Below, in pieces: positions 36,647 through 42,383 of a DNA stretch of 64,000 nucleotides. The position numbers were made by a program, and so were the translations under genes. The notes under the pieces were generated by a model. It did not search any database, had not been told where the DNA came from, and worked only from the letters and a program-made list of their open reading frames with translations. Each line of letters starts with the position of its first letter. Position 1 is the stretch's first letter. The stretch comes from Bacillota bacterium (GTDB lineage Bacteria > Bacillota_I > Bacilli_A > RF39 > UBA660), in the NCBI GenBank assembly GCA_015059305.1, contig SVAQ01000005.1:1-64000 (forward strand), written 5' to 3'.

Positions 36647-36694
36647 TTAGTATAGGGTTATAAATGTATAAATTTTGAAAAAATACTGCAAATT

Positions 36695-37309
36695 TTAATA
36701 CCAAATACAACTTCGCATAATGTATATTATGTTAACATTAGTTTCTTTTTTCTTTGCTTCAATCTCTAAAGCGTGTCTTTTACTTGTAATATATGTATTC
36801 AAAAATAATGTATGAGAACAAGCTACATTCCAAAGTTCAAAAAATTCGCTATACATAAGAAAATCTATAAGTTCAGCATATTCAGTAATAGAATGTTCAA
36901 CAATAAGTTTTTGAATTGCCTTTAGGCATTCATAAACTTCAAAATTATTCAATACATCAGTAACATCAAATCCATTAAATAATTCAATCTCAGAATCATT
37001 ATATTGATATTTATCGGGATTGTCTTTATGGGTAAAGTATCTATAATATCCCCTAACCGACTCCAAAGCAATAGCAATTGGTTGATTTAATTCTTTTAAA
37101 ATTTGATTAACAACATTATCAGAAGTAGGACCTTGAAAACACATAATAATATGATAATGTTCTTTCTTAATCTCCCCTGTCGGGTCAATATCCTTATTAT
37201 GCAAAGGACTAACTGCAAAAGTAATACCTTTAAGCTTTAATATTTCTTTCCAATCTTCAGGAGCACTTTCAGGATATATAACAGCACCCCAATTTCTTTT
37301 TTTTAACAT
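36695..37309 (-). CDS. repB: Rolling-circle replication initiator, pMV158 RepB family (HUH endonuclease)
   Basis: This 204-residue protein matches the RepB/Rep_2 initiators. It starts with RNWGAVIYPESAPEDWKEIL, followed by FAVSPLHNKDIDP, the metal-binding HUH-type motif EHYHIIMCF, and the catalytic Tyr region RGYYRYFTHKDNPDKYQY, ahead of INNFD-like LFNGFDV. It nicks the double-strand origin, here found only 37 bases upstream. ATG 37309 follows AAAGGAGAT; in-frame upstream codons are rejected. The last residues (after NVNII) are encoded by host sequence across the attL site. In the excised circle the frame would instead end FKKGK. It replaces the pII-type initiator of classical filamentous phages. 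Confidence 0.9.
   Translation of the reverse strand: MLKKRNWGAVIYPESAPEDWKEILKLKGITFAVSPLHNKDIDPTGEIKKEHYHIIMCFQGPTSDNVVNQILKELNQPIAIALESVRGYYRYFTHKDNPDKYQYNDSEIELFNGFDVTDVLNNFEVYECLKAIQKLIVEHSITEYAELIDFLMYSEFFELWNVACSHTLFLNTYITSKRHALEIEAKKKETNVNIIYIMRSCIWY
36710..36737 (+). other. attL: dif-like site at the left prophage end
   Basis: The 28-base site has XerC arm ACTTCGCATAA (36710-36720), centre TGTATA and XerD arm TTATGTTAACA (36727-36737). It closely resembles E. coli dif (same CGCATAATGTATATTATGTTAA core) and B. subtilis dif. The matching right-hand site is at 42356-42383. The left arm and centre should be host sequence and the right arm phage sequence. Confidence 0.85.
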
Positions 37310-37345
37310 TTTAATCTCCTTTAAAACACTACGAGCACAAAGCAC

Positions 37346-37378
37346 ACCATTGGGGGGTCGTAGTACGCCCCCAATGGT
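37346..37378 (-). other. Double-strand origin (dso) with pMV158-type nick site in a hairpin loop
   Basis: An 11-bp perfect stem, ACCATTGGGGG/CCCCCAATGGT (37346-37356/37368-37378), exposes a loop. On the minus strand the loop reads TACTACGAC followed by Cs, the nick sequence TACTACG/AC of pMV158-family replicons. The cut would fall between 37359 and 37358. It sits just upstream of repB, on the strand of the phage genes. Confidence 0.88.
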
Positions 37379-37603
37379 TTTCGAAGGACAAATACTTCGT
37401 ATTTCCTCGATATTTATATTATTTTCTTCCTTTCATTGGCAAGGAAGCGAACCTAGAAAAACGATTTGCGTGTTTGTAAGATAATCAGGAAGTAATCGCC
37501 TTCCTAGGCTACACAATTATATTTACAAATATTGTCAATCCGAAATCCGGCATATTCTCACTACGTTGCGATATTCCGTTTTCAAATTGACAATGCAAAA
37601 TAC
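37379..37603. other. Gene-free region with nested inverted repeats (candidate single-strand origin or packaging signal)
   Basis: No coding frame is supported over 225 bases. Inverted repeats seen: AAATA/TATTT around 37390-37405; AGGAAGCGA with TCGCCTTCCT around 37451-37506; and a long stem-loop closed by ATTGTCAAT/ATTGACAAT (37531-37539/37586-37594). Rolling-circle replicons need a single-strand origin, and filamentous phages need a packaging hairpin; this is the only space in the element for both. Confidence 0.5.
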
Positions 37604-37747
37604 TTATTTCTTACTAAAAATACTGAATAAACCACCAAAAATAGCAGAATAGAAAGTATAAAAACAAACGAAGATAATACCAATAACAAGTCCATCATGA
37701 ACAGGTTCTCCAGTTAACATTGTACTTACAACTTCTTCTATATTCAT
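37604..37747 (-). CDS. 47-residue single-pass membrane protein of the prophage
   Basis: The frame begins MNIEEVVSTMLTGEPVHDG, then has one hydrophobic aromatic helix and ends FSIFSKK. AAAGGAAA precedes the ATG, whose A is the last base of the previous gene stop (TAATG). An acidic N-terminus, a helix and a basic tail are the layout of filamentous phage coat or minor coat proteins. It is the last gene of the structural operon before the replication region. Confidence 0.65.
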   Translation of the reverse strand: MNIEEVVSTMLTGEPVHDGLVIGIIFVCFYTFYSAIFGGLFSIFSKK

Positions 37748-38241
37748 TAAAATTTCCTTTCTTTAGTTACGAATAATGCAAAGCATATTCCTAAAATAAA
37801 AATACCTATATTTTTTAGATCTAAATTAAACTTATAATTATCAAATCGGGAACTAGATACAGTATTACTAGCTTTAATGTTACTAATAACAACATAATCT
37901 AAACTAATTGATGTAGAATCTTCTGAAGTAGTTGAATATTCATAATAATAATTATAACCACTACTAGAAGTACGAATTGCACTTATAATAGTGGAATCGG
38001 ATAATGTGATTGAATTTGAATTAACAACAGCATTATCAGAAACAACAATATAATAATTATTATCATTTTGGAACATAACAAACTTTTTACTAGTAAAATT
38101 ATCAATTTGATTGTTTGCCATATCAAATAAATTATTTGTCTGCGTACCCTCAAATAAATTCGTTGAAGGTACATAACTCGACGCAAAAACATTTTCATTA
38201 AACATTAAAACTACTAAAATTAAAAATAAAATCTTTATCAT
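37747..38241 (-). CDS. Prophage protein with signal peptide and C-terminal membrane anchor
   Basis: This 164-residue protein has a signal peptide (MIKILFLILVVLMFNENVFA), a Ser/Asn/Thr-rich outer domain and a C-terminal helix, IGIFILGICFALFV, with basic tail TKERKF. It has the topology of a virion minor coat or adsorption protein held in the membrane before assembly. The start is ATG 38241, overlapping the preceding TGA (ATGA); a GTG at 38247 is also possible. No sequence family is recognised. Confidence 0.65.
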   Translation of the reverse strand: MIKILFLILVVLMFNENVFASSYVPSTNLFEGTQTNNLFDMANNQIDNFTSKKFVMFQNDNNYYIVVSDNAVVNSNSITLSDSTIISAIRTSSSGYNYYYEYSTTSEDSTSISLDYVVISNIKASNTVSSSRFDNYKFNLDLKNIGIFILGICFALFVTKERKF

Positions 38242-38498
38242 ATCCACCTACTTTTACCTTGTTTAGCTCTTTTTTGTTCTCTACGTTCTGAAATACGACC
38301 ACTTTTTTCTCCTACAACGGTCATATTTTGAAATAAAGTTAATACGATACTTAATAAAGGTACTAAAATCATAATAGTAACTAAAACTTTCAATAAACTA
38401 GTACCACCAAAAGTAATACTATCTAATAAATTAAAAGCCCAAGTAAACATACTAACAACTTGAGAAACAAACCAACTCATAAAATTACTTATATCCAT
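38238..38498 (-). CDS. 86-residue membrane protein of the prophage
   Basis: The N-terminal half is amphipathic and aromatic (MDISNFMSWFVSQVVSMFTW), followed by a membrane helix (about 36-58) and a strongly basic C-terminus (GRISERREQKRAKQGKSRW). The basic tail would face the cytoplasm and could contact DNA or the Zot ATPase. It is coupled to both neighbours, with 2 bases before and a 4-base overlap after. Possibly a pVI- or pIII-associated minor coat protein. Confidence 0.6.
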   Translation of the reverse strand: MDISNFMSWFVSQVVSMFTWAFNLLDSITFGGTSLLKVLVTIMILVPLLSIVLTLFQNMTVVGEKSGRISERREQKRAKQGKSRWI

Positions 38499-38500
38499 AA

Positions 38501-38740
38501 TTACTCACTCTTTCCAACATTTCTTCCAATTAGAAAATAAGCAATACTAATTGAAATAGTAATAACAGCAAATGCTTTTATCCAATCAGGAAATGTTAAA
38601 ATTGTATCAAATGCCAAATCCACAATAGTAATAAGGTATCTGAAAACCATGGCAATTGTTTCAAAAAAATCCATAATAATATCAAAAATAGTAGTAAAAA
38701 ACTCAACAATAGATTTTATACCAGCAATTAACTTTTTCAA
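38501..38740 (-). CDS. 79-residue membrane protein of the prophage
   Basis: Long hydrophobic/amphipathic stretches dominate (IVEFFTTIFDIIMDFF, then YLITIVDLAFDTIL and AFAVITISISIAYFLIG), giving two or three membrane passes with a short charged end. It resembles in size and character the pVI-type protein that caps filamentous virions together with pIII, which fits its position directly after the pIII-like gene. The sequence itself shows no recognised family. Confidence 0.6.
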   Translation of the reverse strand: MKKLIAGIKSIVEFFTTIFDIIMDFFETIAMVFRYLITIVDLAFDTILTFPDWIKAFAVITISISIAYFLIGRNVGKSE

Positions 38741-38745
38741 CTATA

Positions 38746-39669
38746 TCACCTACCTAACGCCAACTTGATAATACCTATCGATAAAATAGCAATTACCATA
38801 CCAAAAATAGCACTATGTGATTGTAATAGACTTGTTAAAGTTTCCCAAACCCATCTACTACTATTTGAATCAATACCGATAGATAAATTACTTAAATCAG
38901 CATGATTAACTTTATCTTTAAGACTATTCTCTGCACTTTCATAATCATCGTATTTGCTATCGTCAGGATTAACGCTAGCATCAGCATCAGCATTAAGCAT
39001 ATCGTCTAATTTATCATTAGTGGCTTGATTTTGATTAATAATAGTTTGATTTTGTGAAATAACAGTATTATTTTGAACAATTTGTTGAAAAGCAGTTTCA
39101 GTTTCTTTTGTAAATAATTCTACAGAAAAACCATTACTTGAAAAATATCCACCACCTTGAGCAAAACCACCGCCCCAAAAAGTAATTGAACCTGTAATAA
39201 CACGATAAGTACTTTCAGCATCGATAGTATAATTAACAGGGGTTACAACCATATACATTGTATAACCATTACCAGTATAATTTGTTCCCCTAATTTTACA
39301 AGAACCAGTACTAATAGTAGCATAATTTCTTGCATACGAAAAATTACCTGTAACGTTATTTGCATCAGTAACACCTTGCCAATTTTCCATTGTACATAAA
39401 TTTAAAGTAACCAATAATGGTTGACCTAATAAATTTTTAGCATCCGCGTCAGTAGGAACGCCAATTGAAATATTATTATTAAAAGCTAAAGCTTCGCCTG
39501 CAGTACTAATAGCATAACTATTAAAATTAGTTAATGAATTATAAATAGTAACCCCATTGATATTACCATTACCATGAATTGTAGCGTTAGAAATTTCTTC
39601 TGCAAAAACATTATTAACCGATAACAATACCGCTAAAATCGGAATTAGAAATAGAATCCTTTTCTTCAT
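38746..39669 (-). CDS. pIII-like virion adsorption protein candidate
   Basis: This 307-residue protein has a signal peptide (MKKRILFLIPILAVLLSVNNVFA) and a Gly/Asn/Thr-rich beta-type outer domain with GGGFAQGGGYF. A Gln/Asn-rich coiled coil (about 195-222, with repeated NQT/NQA), an acidic linker and a C-terminal membrane helix (about 285-305) follow. This is the architecture of filamentous phage pIII, which binds the host receptor and anchors the virion end. Its position immediately after zot matches inovirus gene order (adsorption protein beside the assembly ATPase). It overlaps the zot end by 56 bases. Confidence 0.7.
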   Translation of the reverse strand: MKKRILFLIPILAVLLSVNNVFAEEISNATIHGNGNINGVTIYNSLTNFNSYAISTAGEALAFNNNISIGVPTDADAKNLLGQPLLVTLNLCTMENWQGVTDANNVTGNFSYARNYATISTGSCKIRGTNYTGNGYTMYMVVTPVNYTIDAESTYRVITGSITFWGGGFAQGGGYFSSNGFSVELFTKETETAFQQIVQNNTVISQNQTIINQNQATNDKLDDMLNADADASVNPDDSKYDDYESAENSLKDKVNHADLSNLSIGIDSNSSRWVWETLTSLLQSHSAIFGMVIAILSIGIIKLALGR

Positions 39670-40243
39670 ATAATAACCTACCTTTCAAACTTAATTCGTC
39701 ATGTGTATCAAAATAACGATAATAAAATGGTCTAAAACATAATTTAAAATTAGATACAAATATCGATTCTAAAAAATTACAAAATCTATATCCTAAAGTT
39801 AAATCAGAAGTAAACTCATTGATGTTAATCTTTCTATAAATACGTTTAGCACTAGTAAAATTTTTAAATAAAGGTATAACTGATTTACTCATATACCATA
39901 ACTCACTAGTCAAATCACGAACCTTTTTATCGACATTTTCGAAATTTTGAGTAGCATAAACAATATCGCAACCCAAATGTCTATGTAATATAAAAAAATC
40001 TCTTAAATCGTGCGAAAATGACTTAAATTCACGATTGTCTGCATCCATTGTAATTTCATCCCAGAGAATTAAAGTATTTTTAAACTTATATTTCTCTAAA
40101 TCTTCTTTAGTAATTAACGGAACCCCCTTAATCTGAATATTTATAGAATAAATATGATCATATTTACGGCGGTTCTTTTTATACTCTCTAACTAATATCG
40201 TACTTTTACCTACACCGGGTACACCAAAATAACATTTAATCAT
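39614..40243 (-). CDS. zot: Zot-domain phage assembly ATPase
   Basis: This 209-residue protein has Walker A FGVPGVGKSTIL near the start and Walker B NTLILWDEITMD. The Zot/pI pattern follows: FILHRHLGCDIVYATQNFENVDKKVR, then a YMSKS segment. Zot-type (pI) ATPases drive extrusion of filamentous phages through the membrane and are the marker gene of inoviruses. The usual membrane helix is not obvious, and the C-terminal domain is short, so the neighbouring tiny membrane proteins may supply the anchor. The name comes from the Vibrio phage protein; no toxin role is implied. Confidence 0.88.
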   Translation of the reverse strand: MIKCYFGVPGVGKSTILVREYKKNRRKYDHIYSINIQIKGVPLITKEDLEKYKFKNTLILWDEITMDADNREFKSFSHDLRDFFILHRHLGCDIVYATQNFENVDKKVRDLTSELWYMSKSVIPLFKNFTSAKRIYRKININEFTSDLTLGYRFCNFLESIFVSNFKLCFRPFYYRYFDTHDELSLKGRLLYEEKDSISNSDFSGIVIG

Positions 40244-40365
40244 TAAATAATCCCCTCACAATATAAAATACTTATAATTAAAGCTATAAAAAGACAAATA
40301 AGAACTAATAATTCAAGAGGGGTTATATAAATATTAGCTTGATTTTCATATTTCTTTTTTTTCAT
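40243..40365 (-). CDS. 40-residue membrane protein of the prophage
   Basis: The frame reads MKKKKYENQANIYITP, then a hydrophobic helix and a short end. Its start ATG overlaps the preceding TGA and its TAA overlaps the zot ATG (TAATG), so translation is coupled on both sides. A basic cytoplasmic end plus one helix suits either a minor coat protein or a membrane anchor for the Zot ATPase. Confidence 0.6.
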   Translation of the reverse strand: MKKKKYENQANIYITPLELLVLICLFIALIISILYCEGII

Positions 40366-40469
40366 AAAAATAAATCTTTCCTAGCTCTTTGAATATTTAA
40401 TAAAATAAATAAAGAAATAAAATTACAAACAATTGCCAAAATAAACAATAAAATAACAACAAATTCCAT
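40362..40469 (-). CDS. 35-residue membrane protein of the prophage (pVII/pIX-like)
   Basis: The frame begins MEFVVILLFILAIV, is hydrophobic to about residue 27, then basic (IQRARKDLFL). An acidic start, one helix and a basic end in about 35 residues is the size and layout of pVII and pIX, which initiate filamentous virion assembly. A GAGAGGT ribosome site lies in the upstream gene end. The stop overlaps the next start as ATGA. Confidence 0.6.
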   Translation of the reverse strand: MEFVVILLFILAIVCNFISLFILLNIQRARKDLFL

Positions 40470-40470
40470 A

Positions 40471-40581
40471 CTAACCTCTCATAACTAATTTTTTAACAAT
40501 TAAGCATACACCATAAAAGGCACTAGCTAAAAATAAATATTTTGTAAAATAAAAATCTAATATTATACTTAAATCAATCAT
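40471..40581 (-). CDS. 36-residue membrane protein of the prophage (pVII/pIX-like)
   Basis: The frame reads MIDLSIILDFYFTKYLFLASAF, with a basic end KKLVMRG. Its ATG overlaps the TGA of the preceding gene, and one base separates it from the next ATG. Like its neighbour it has the size, acidic start, single helix and basic tail of the small end-cap proteins of filamentous phages. Confidence 0.6.
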   Translation of the reverse strand: MIDLSIILDFYFTKYLFLASAFYGVCLIVKKLVMRG

Positions 40582-40763
40582 CTGATACCAAACTTCCTTT
40601 TATTCATATGTAGAAAAGAAAAAACAAGATGTTCAGCCTTACTTCTATCTTTTAATTTCTTATTCTTAATCTCATTGTAAACAACATAAATGGGTTTACT
40701 GCCATTTTCTTGTAAATATGTAGCGACTAAATTTTTATCGCTATCTTTAATTTTTAATTTCAT
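40578..40763 (-). CDS. 61-residue basic protein of the prophage
   Basis: A short soluble protein rich in Lys and Arg (KNKKLKDRSKAEHLVF, ending MNKRKFGIR) with no membrane helix. A strong AGGAGGATTTT ribosome site lies in front. It is the first gene after the coat gene terminator, so it is made at a lower level than the coat. Basic character suggests nucleic-acid binding, but no family is recognised. Confidence 0.6.
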   Translation of the reverse strand: MKLKIKDSDKNLVATYLQENGSKPIYVVYNEIKNKKLKDRSKAEHLVFSFLHMNKRKFGIR

Positions 40764-40782
40764 AAAATCCTCCTAAATAAAA

Positions 40783-40806
40783 GAAGATAGGCAATTACCT
40801 ATCTTC
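40783..40806 (-). terminator. Terminator directly after the coat gene
   Basis: GAAGATAGG/CCTATCTTC with a six-base loop overlaps the coat gene stop codon; on the minus strand it is followed by TTTTATTT. Filamentous phages have a partial terminator at the same place, which keeps coat mRNA abundant relative to downstream genes. Confidence 0.75.
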
Positions 40807-40972
40807 CGATTAGTCTACCCGCAAGACCGATAACCGCACCTACTACAAAGATACCAACTGGTAATAATAGTAAAGGTTGGTCGGCGATTGTAGTAACTAA
40901 ATTTCCTACCCAAGTCATAATTTGAGTAAAGATTGTACCTAAAGCTTCCAAGCCTGTAGTCACCCCTTCCAT
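40799..40972 (-). CDS. Major coat protein candidate (pVIII-like), 57 residues
   Basis: The protein starts MEGVTTGLEALGTIFTQIM (acidic, amphipathic). A middle segment NLVTTIADQ and a membrane helix (about 33-52, LLLLPVGIFVVGAVIGLAG) follow, with a basic end RLIGR. This three-part design (acidic surface, membrane helix, basic DNA-facing tail) defines filamentous phage major coat proteins. A very strong AGGAG-AAAGGGG ribosome site precedes ATG 40972, and a terminator follows directly. It has no cleavable signal peptide, like Pf1-unlike but known short coats, so it would insert uncleaved. It is too small for most gene finders. Confidence 0.78.
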   Translation of the reverse strand: MEGVTTGLEALGTIFTQIMTWVGNLVTTIADQPLLLLPVGIFVVGAVIGLAGRLIGR

Positions 40973-41030
40973 TCTTAACCCCTTTCTCCTAAAAAAGGAT
41001 ACAATTTATATAACACAAGTTATATACAAC

Positions 41031-41318
41031 TTATCTTCGCCACATATACCAATTATTATTTTTTTTACTAGTAGAATAATGAGTATGATGAGATAACTTA
41101 TTGCCTATGTTAATAAGAATATCGCCAAGAAACACTTTAAAAGACCGACGATATTTTTTTATTTTCAACTTTTTAAGTTGACTACTAGATGTATCTATGT
41201 ATAATAAGTAAAGTCTTGAAAACTTATCAATAGAGTCTATTTTATATTTGCAAATAGGTGGCGAATAACTACACTTAAAACATTGATGATTTAAGTTATA
41301 GTAAACTGATATTCCCAT
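41031..41318 (-). CDS. 95-residue Cys-containing basic protein of the prophage
   Basis: This small basic protein has Cys clusters near the start (CFKCSYSPPICKY) that could bind zinc, a central KLKKLKIKKYRR-like basic stretch and a His/Trp-containing end. Its ATG lies 23 bases inside the upstream gene, so the genes are coupled. The position between the ssDNA-binding candidate and the coat gene suggests an early function such as DNA or RNA binding. Not recognised. Confidence 0.55.
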   Translation of the reverse strand: MGISVYYNLNHQCFKCSYSPPICKYKIDSIDKFSRLYLLYIDTSSSQLKKLKIKKYRRSFKVFLGDILINIGNKLSHHTHYSTSKKNNNWYMWRR

Positions 41319-41610
41319 GCTTATTAGTGCGAATTTCCTTTAACACTAACATATCTCTAATGGGATTGTAAGGATTTGGTTTTCTATCGAATACCAAAAT
41401 TGCTGTGTCGCCTGTCATTTCAACTTTCAGCTTATCGTATAGACCGTCTTTATCATTTACAAAGACCGATAATTCGCTATACCCTTTCATTGATTTTGTG
41501 TTTTTAATATACACCTTGTCATTTGAGATGTAACCAATTCTAATCATTGGTTCTCCAGTTTTCTTATCTGTATAGGATAAGAAATTCAATAATGTAACAT
41601 TTAATTCCAT
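41296..41610 (-). CDS. First gene of the phage operon, candidate ssDNA-binding protein
   Basis: This 104-residue protein is predicted mainly beta (ELNVTLLNFLSYTD, RIGYISNDKVYI, LKVEMTGDTAILVFD), compatible with the OB fold of filamentous phage ssDNA-binding proteins (gene V type). It is the first gene behind the operator-controlled promoter, an early position that fits. ATG 41610 follows AGTGAGGG; upstream in-frame codons lie within the operators and are rejected. The assignment is by size, position and fold impression only. Confidence 0.5.
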   Translation of the reverse strand: MELNVTLLNFLSYTDKKTGEPMIRIGYISNDKVYIKNTKSMKGYSELSVFVNDKDGLYDKLKVEMTGDTAILVFDRKPNPYNPIRDMLVLKEIRTNKHGNISLL

Positions 41611-41628
41611 GTTACCCTCACTTTCTAG

Positions 41629-41702
41629 ATACAACCTACAATTGTATCTAACAACAATATACAACCTGTGATTGTATTTGTCAATACAATTCCTAGTTGT
41701 GT
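41629..41702. promoter_or_regulatory. Three 19-bp palindromic operators for the phage repressor
   Basis: Sites at 41629-41647 (ATACAACCTACAATTGTAT), 41659-41677 (ATACAACCTGTGATTGTAT) and 41684-41702 (ATACAATTCCTAGTTGTGT) share ATACAA-N7-TTGTAT. They lie between the repressor gene and the phage operon with start-to-start spacings of 30 and 25 bases. The third is the least perfect, so occupancy would probably be graded, as in lysogeny switches. Confidence 0.85.
41656..41684 (-). promoter_or_regulatory. Main phage operon promoter
   Basis: On the minus strand TTGACA (41684-41679), a 17-base spacer and TATATT (41661-41656) lie 46 bases ahead of the first phage gene. Operator 2 fills the spacer and -10, operator 1 covers the start region and operator 3 overlaps the -35. 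Confidence 0.85.
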
Positions 41703-41726
41703 GCAACAATCTTCTTAGAGGTATGT

Positions 41727-41972
41727 ATGAATATAACTAGATTAAAAGAAATAAGAGAAGATAGAGACTATTTACAAAAAGAAATAGCAGAAAAAATAAA
41801 AGTTAAACAACAGCAATATAGTAAATATGAATTAGGAATTGACCAAATACCACTTGAAAAAATTTGTATGCTAGCTGATTTTTATGATACATCAATTGAC
41901 TACCTATTAAGTAGAACTGATGAAAAAAGACCATATAAAAAAAGTATCCTAATTGAAAAGGATAAGATATGA
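41727..41972 (+). CDS. XRE-family phage repressor
   Basis: This 81-residue protein is almost entirely a Cro/CI-type helix-turn-helix: MNITRLKEIREDRDYLQKEI, then KIKVKQQQYSKYELG as the recognition segment, and IPLEKICMLADFYDTSIDYL. It is divergent from the phage structural operon, with three operators between them, so it is most likely the repressor that keeps the prophage silent. ATG 41727 follows AGAGGT; an extended GTG start would run through operator 3. Its TGA overlaps a 28-codon frame. Confidence 0.85.
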   Translation: MNITRLKEIREDRDYLQKEIAEKIKVKQQQYSKYELGIDQIPLEKICMLADFYDTSIDYLLSRTDEKRPYKKSILIEKDKI

Positions 41973-42055
41973 TAGAAATTATAATAGATATCTTATTATT
42001 TATTCCTAGATTAATATGGAAGATAATAACATTACTAATAAATTGGCTAACTTAA
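41969..42055 (+). CDS. 28-residue hydrophobic peptide after the repressor
   Basis: The frame starts MIEIIIDILLFIPRLIWKII and stops after 28 codons. AAAGGATAAG precedes the ATG, which overlaps the repressor stop (ATGA). Such a short, single-helix peptide could associate with the membrane, for instance in superinfection immunity or as a toxin. That is conjecture; only the ribosome site, coupling and following terminator support it. Confidence 0.45.
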   Translation: MIEIIIDILLFIPRLIWKIITLLINWLT

Positions 42056-42079
42056 AAAAGAGGTTTAATCCTCTTTTTT
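42055..42079. terminator. Bidirectional terminator
   Basis: AAAAAGAGG/CCTCTTTTT with a six-base loop separates the repressor unit from the convergent coiled-coil gene. Confidence 0.85.
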
Positions 42080-42346
42080 TAATTTATCTATTATTTGTAA
42101 TAATTTATCCATTTGGTTATCTATATATTCATAATATTTGTTAGGTGTGTTTCTATTAAGATGTGCATACTCTTTTTCATAAACAACAAATTCTCTTATT
42201 TCCTCTAGGGTTTCTTGCAAATCATTTACTAAACAAGCCATTGTATTTCTTTCTTTTTTTAATTGTTGGTTTTCTTTTTTTAGATCAAAAAATACTTCGT
42301 CATAAACATCAACAATTTTATTTACAAATTTTAAATTAAAAAACAT
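42065..42346 (-). CDS. 93-residue coiled-coil protein at the prophage end
   Basis: The protein begins MFFNLKFVNKIVDVYDEVFF, then runs as a charged coiled coil (LKKENQQLKKERNTM and onward) to LLQIIDKLKKED. The start lies only 10 bases inside the attR site. In the integrated state it has no phage promoter behind it. In the excised circle it would lie 6 bases after the repB stop with a GGAAAG ribosome site, making a rep operon. It may assist replication or copy control. Family unknown. Confidence 0.6.
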   Translation of the reverse strand: MFFNLKFVNKIVDVYDEVFFDLKKENQQLKKERNTMACLVNDLQETLEEIREFVVYEKEYAHLNRNTPNKYYEYIDNQMDKLLQIIDKLKKED

Positions 42347-42355
42347 TTTAAATCA

Positions 42356-42383
42356 CTTTCCTTTTTTGAATATTATGTTAACT
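42356..42383 (+). other. attR: dif-like site at the right prophage end
   Basis: The site has XerC-side sequence CTTTCCTTTTT (42356-42366, degenerate, phage-derived), centre TGAATA and a good XerD arm TTATGTTAACT (42373-42383). After both sites the sequences stay similar (AGTTTCTTTTT), extending the direct repeat. Joining the left half of attL with this right arm gives ACTTCGCATAA-TGTATA-TTATGTTAACT, which differs from B. subtilis dif at 5 of 28 positions. Confidence 0.82.

Larger units (their letters stand above)
36418..36694. other. Gene-free, repeat-rich AT stretch left of the dif-like site
   Basis: No coding frame is supported. The stretch holds an inverted repeat ATAACCTTAT/ATAAGGTTAT (36483-36492/36504-36513), a 12-bp perfect hairpin (36555-36566/36578-36589) that can act as a terminator in either direction, and a perfect tandem pair of 21-base units (36605-36625 and 36626-36646). 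Its position between the last left-arm gene and dif suggests terminus-specific or phage-end sequence. Confidence 0.6.
36727..42372. mobile_element. Inovirus-like (filamentous phage) prophage integrated at dif
   Basis: This element of about 5.65 kb lies between two dif-like sites. It carries an initiator of the pMV158 RepB family with its origin, a Zot-type assembly ATPase, a 57-residue coat protein followed by a terminator, four tiny membrane proteins, a pIII-like protein, further small membrane proteins, a small OB-like/ssDNA-binding candidate and a divergent repressor with three operators. Gene order, small gene sizes and overlapping starts are those of filamentous phages. It has no integrase of its own, in keeping with capture by host XerC/XerD as in CTX-phi. 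Every reading frame is intact, so it may be active. No secretin gene is present, as expected for a host with one membrane. Confidence 0.85.

Noticed and set aside
36695..37345. Longer repB start at 37345
   Set aside because: The extension would run through the ribosome site and toward the origin hairpin; ATG 37309 has an AAAGGAG site and matches the family start.
39614..40243. Zot domain read as an enterotoxin
   Set aside because: In filamentous phages the domain is the assembly ATPase; nothing here indicates a toxin function.
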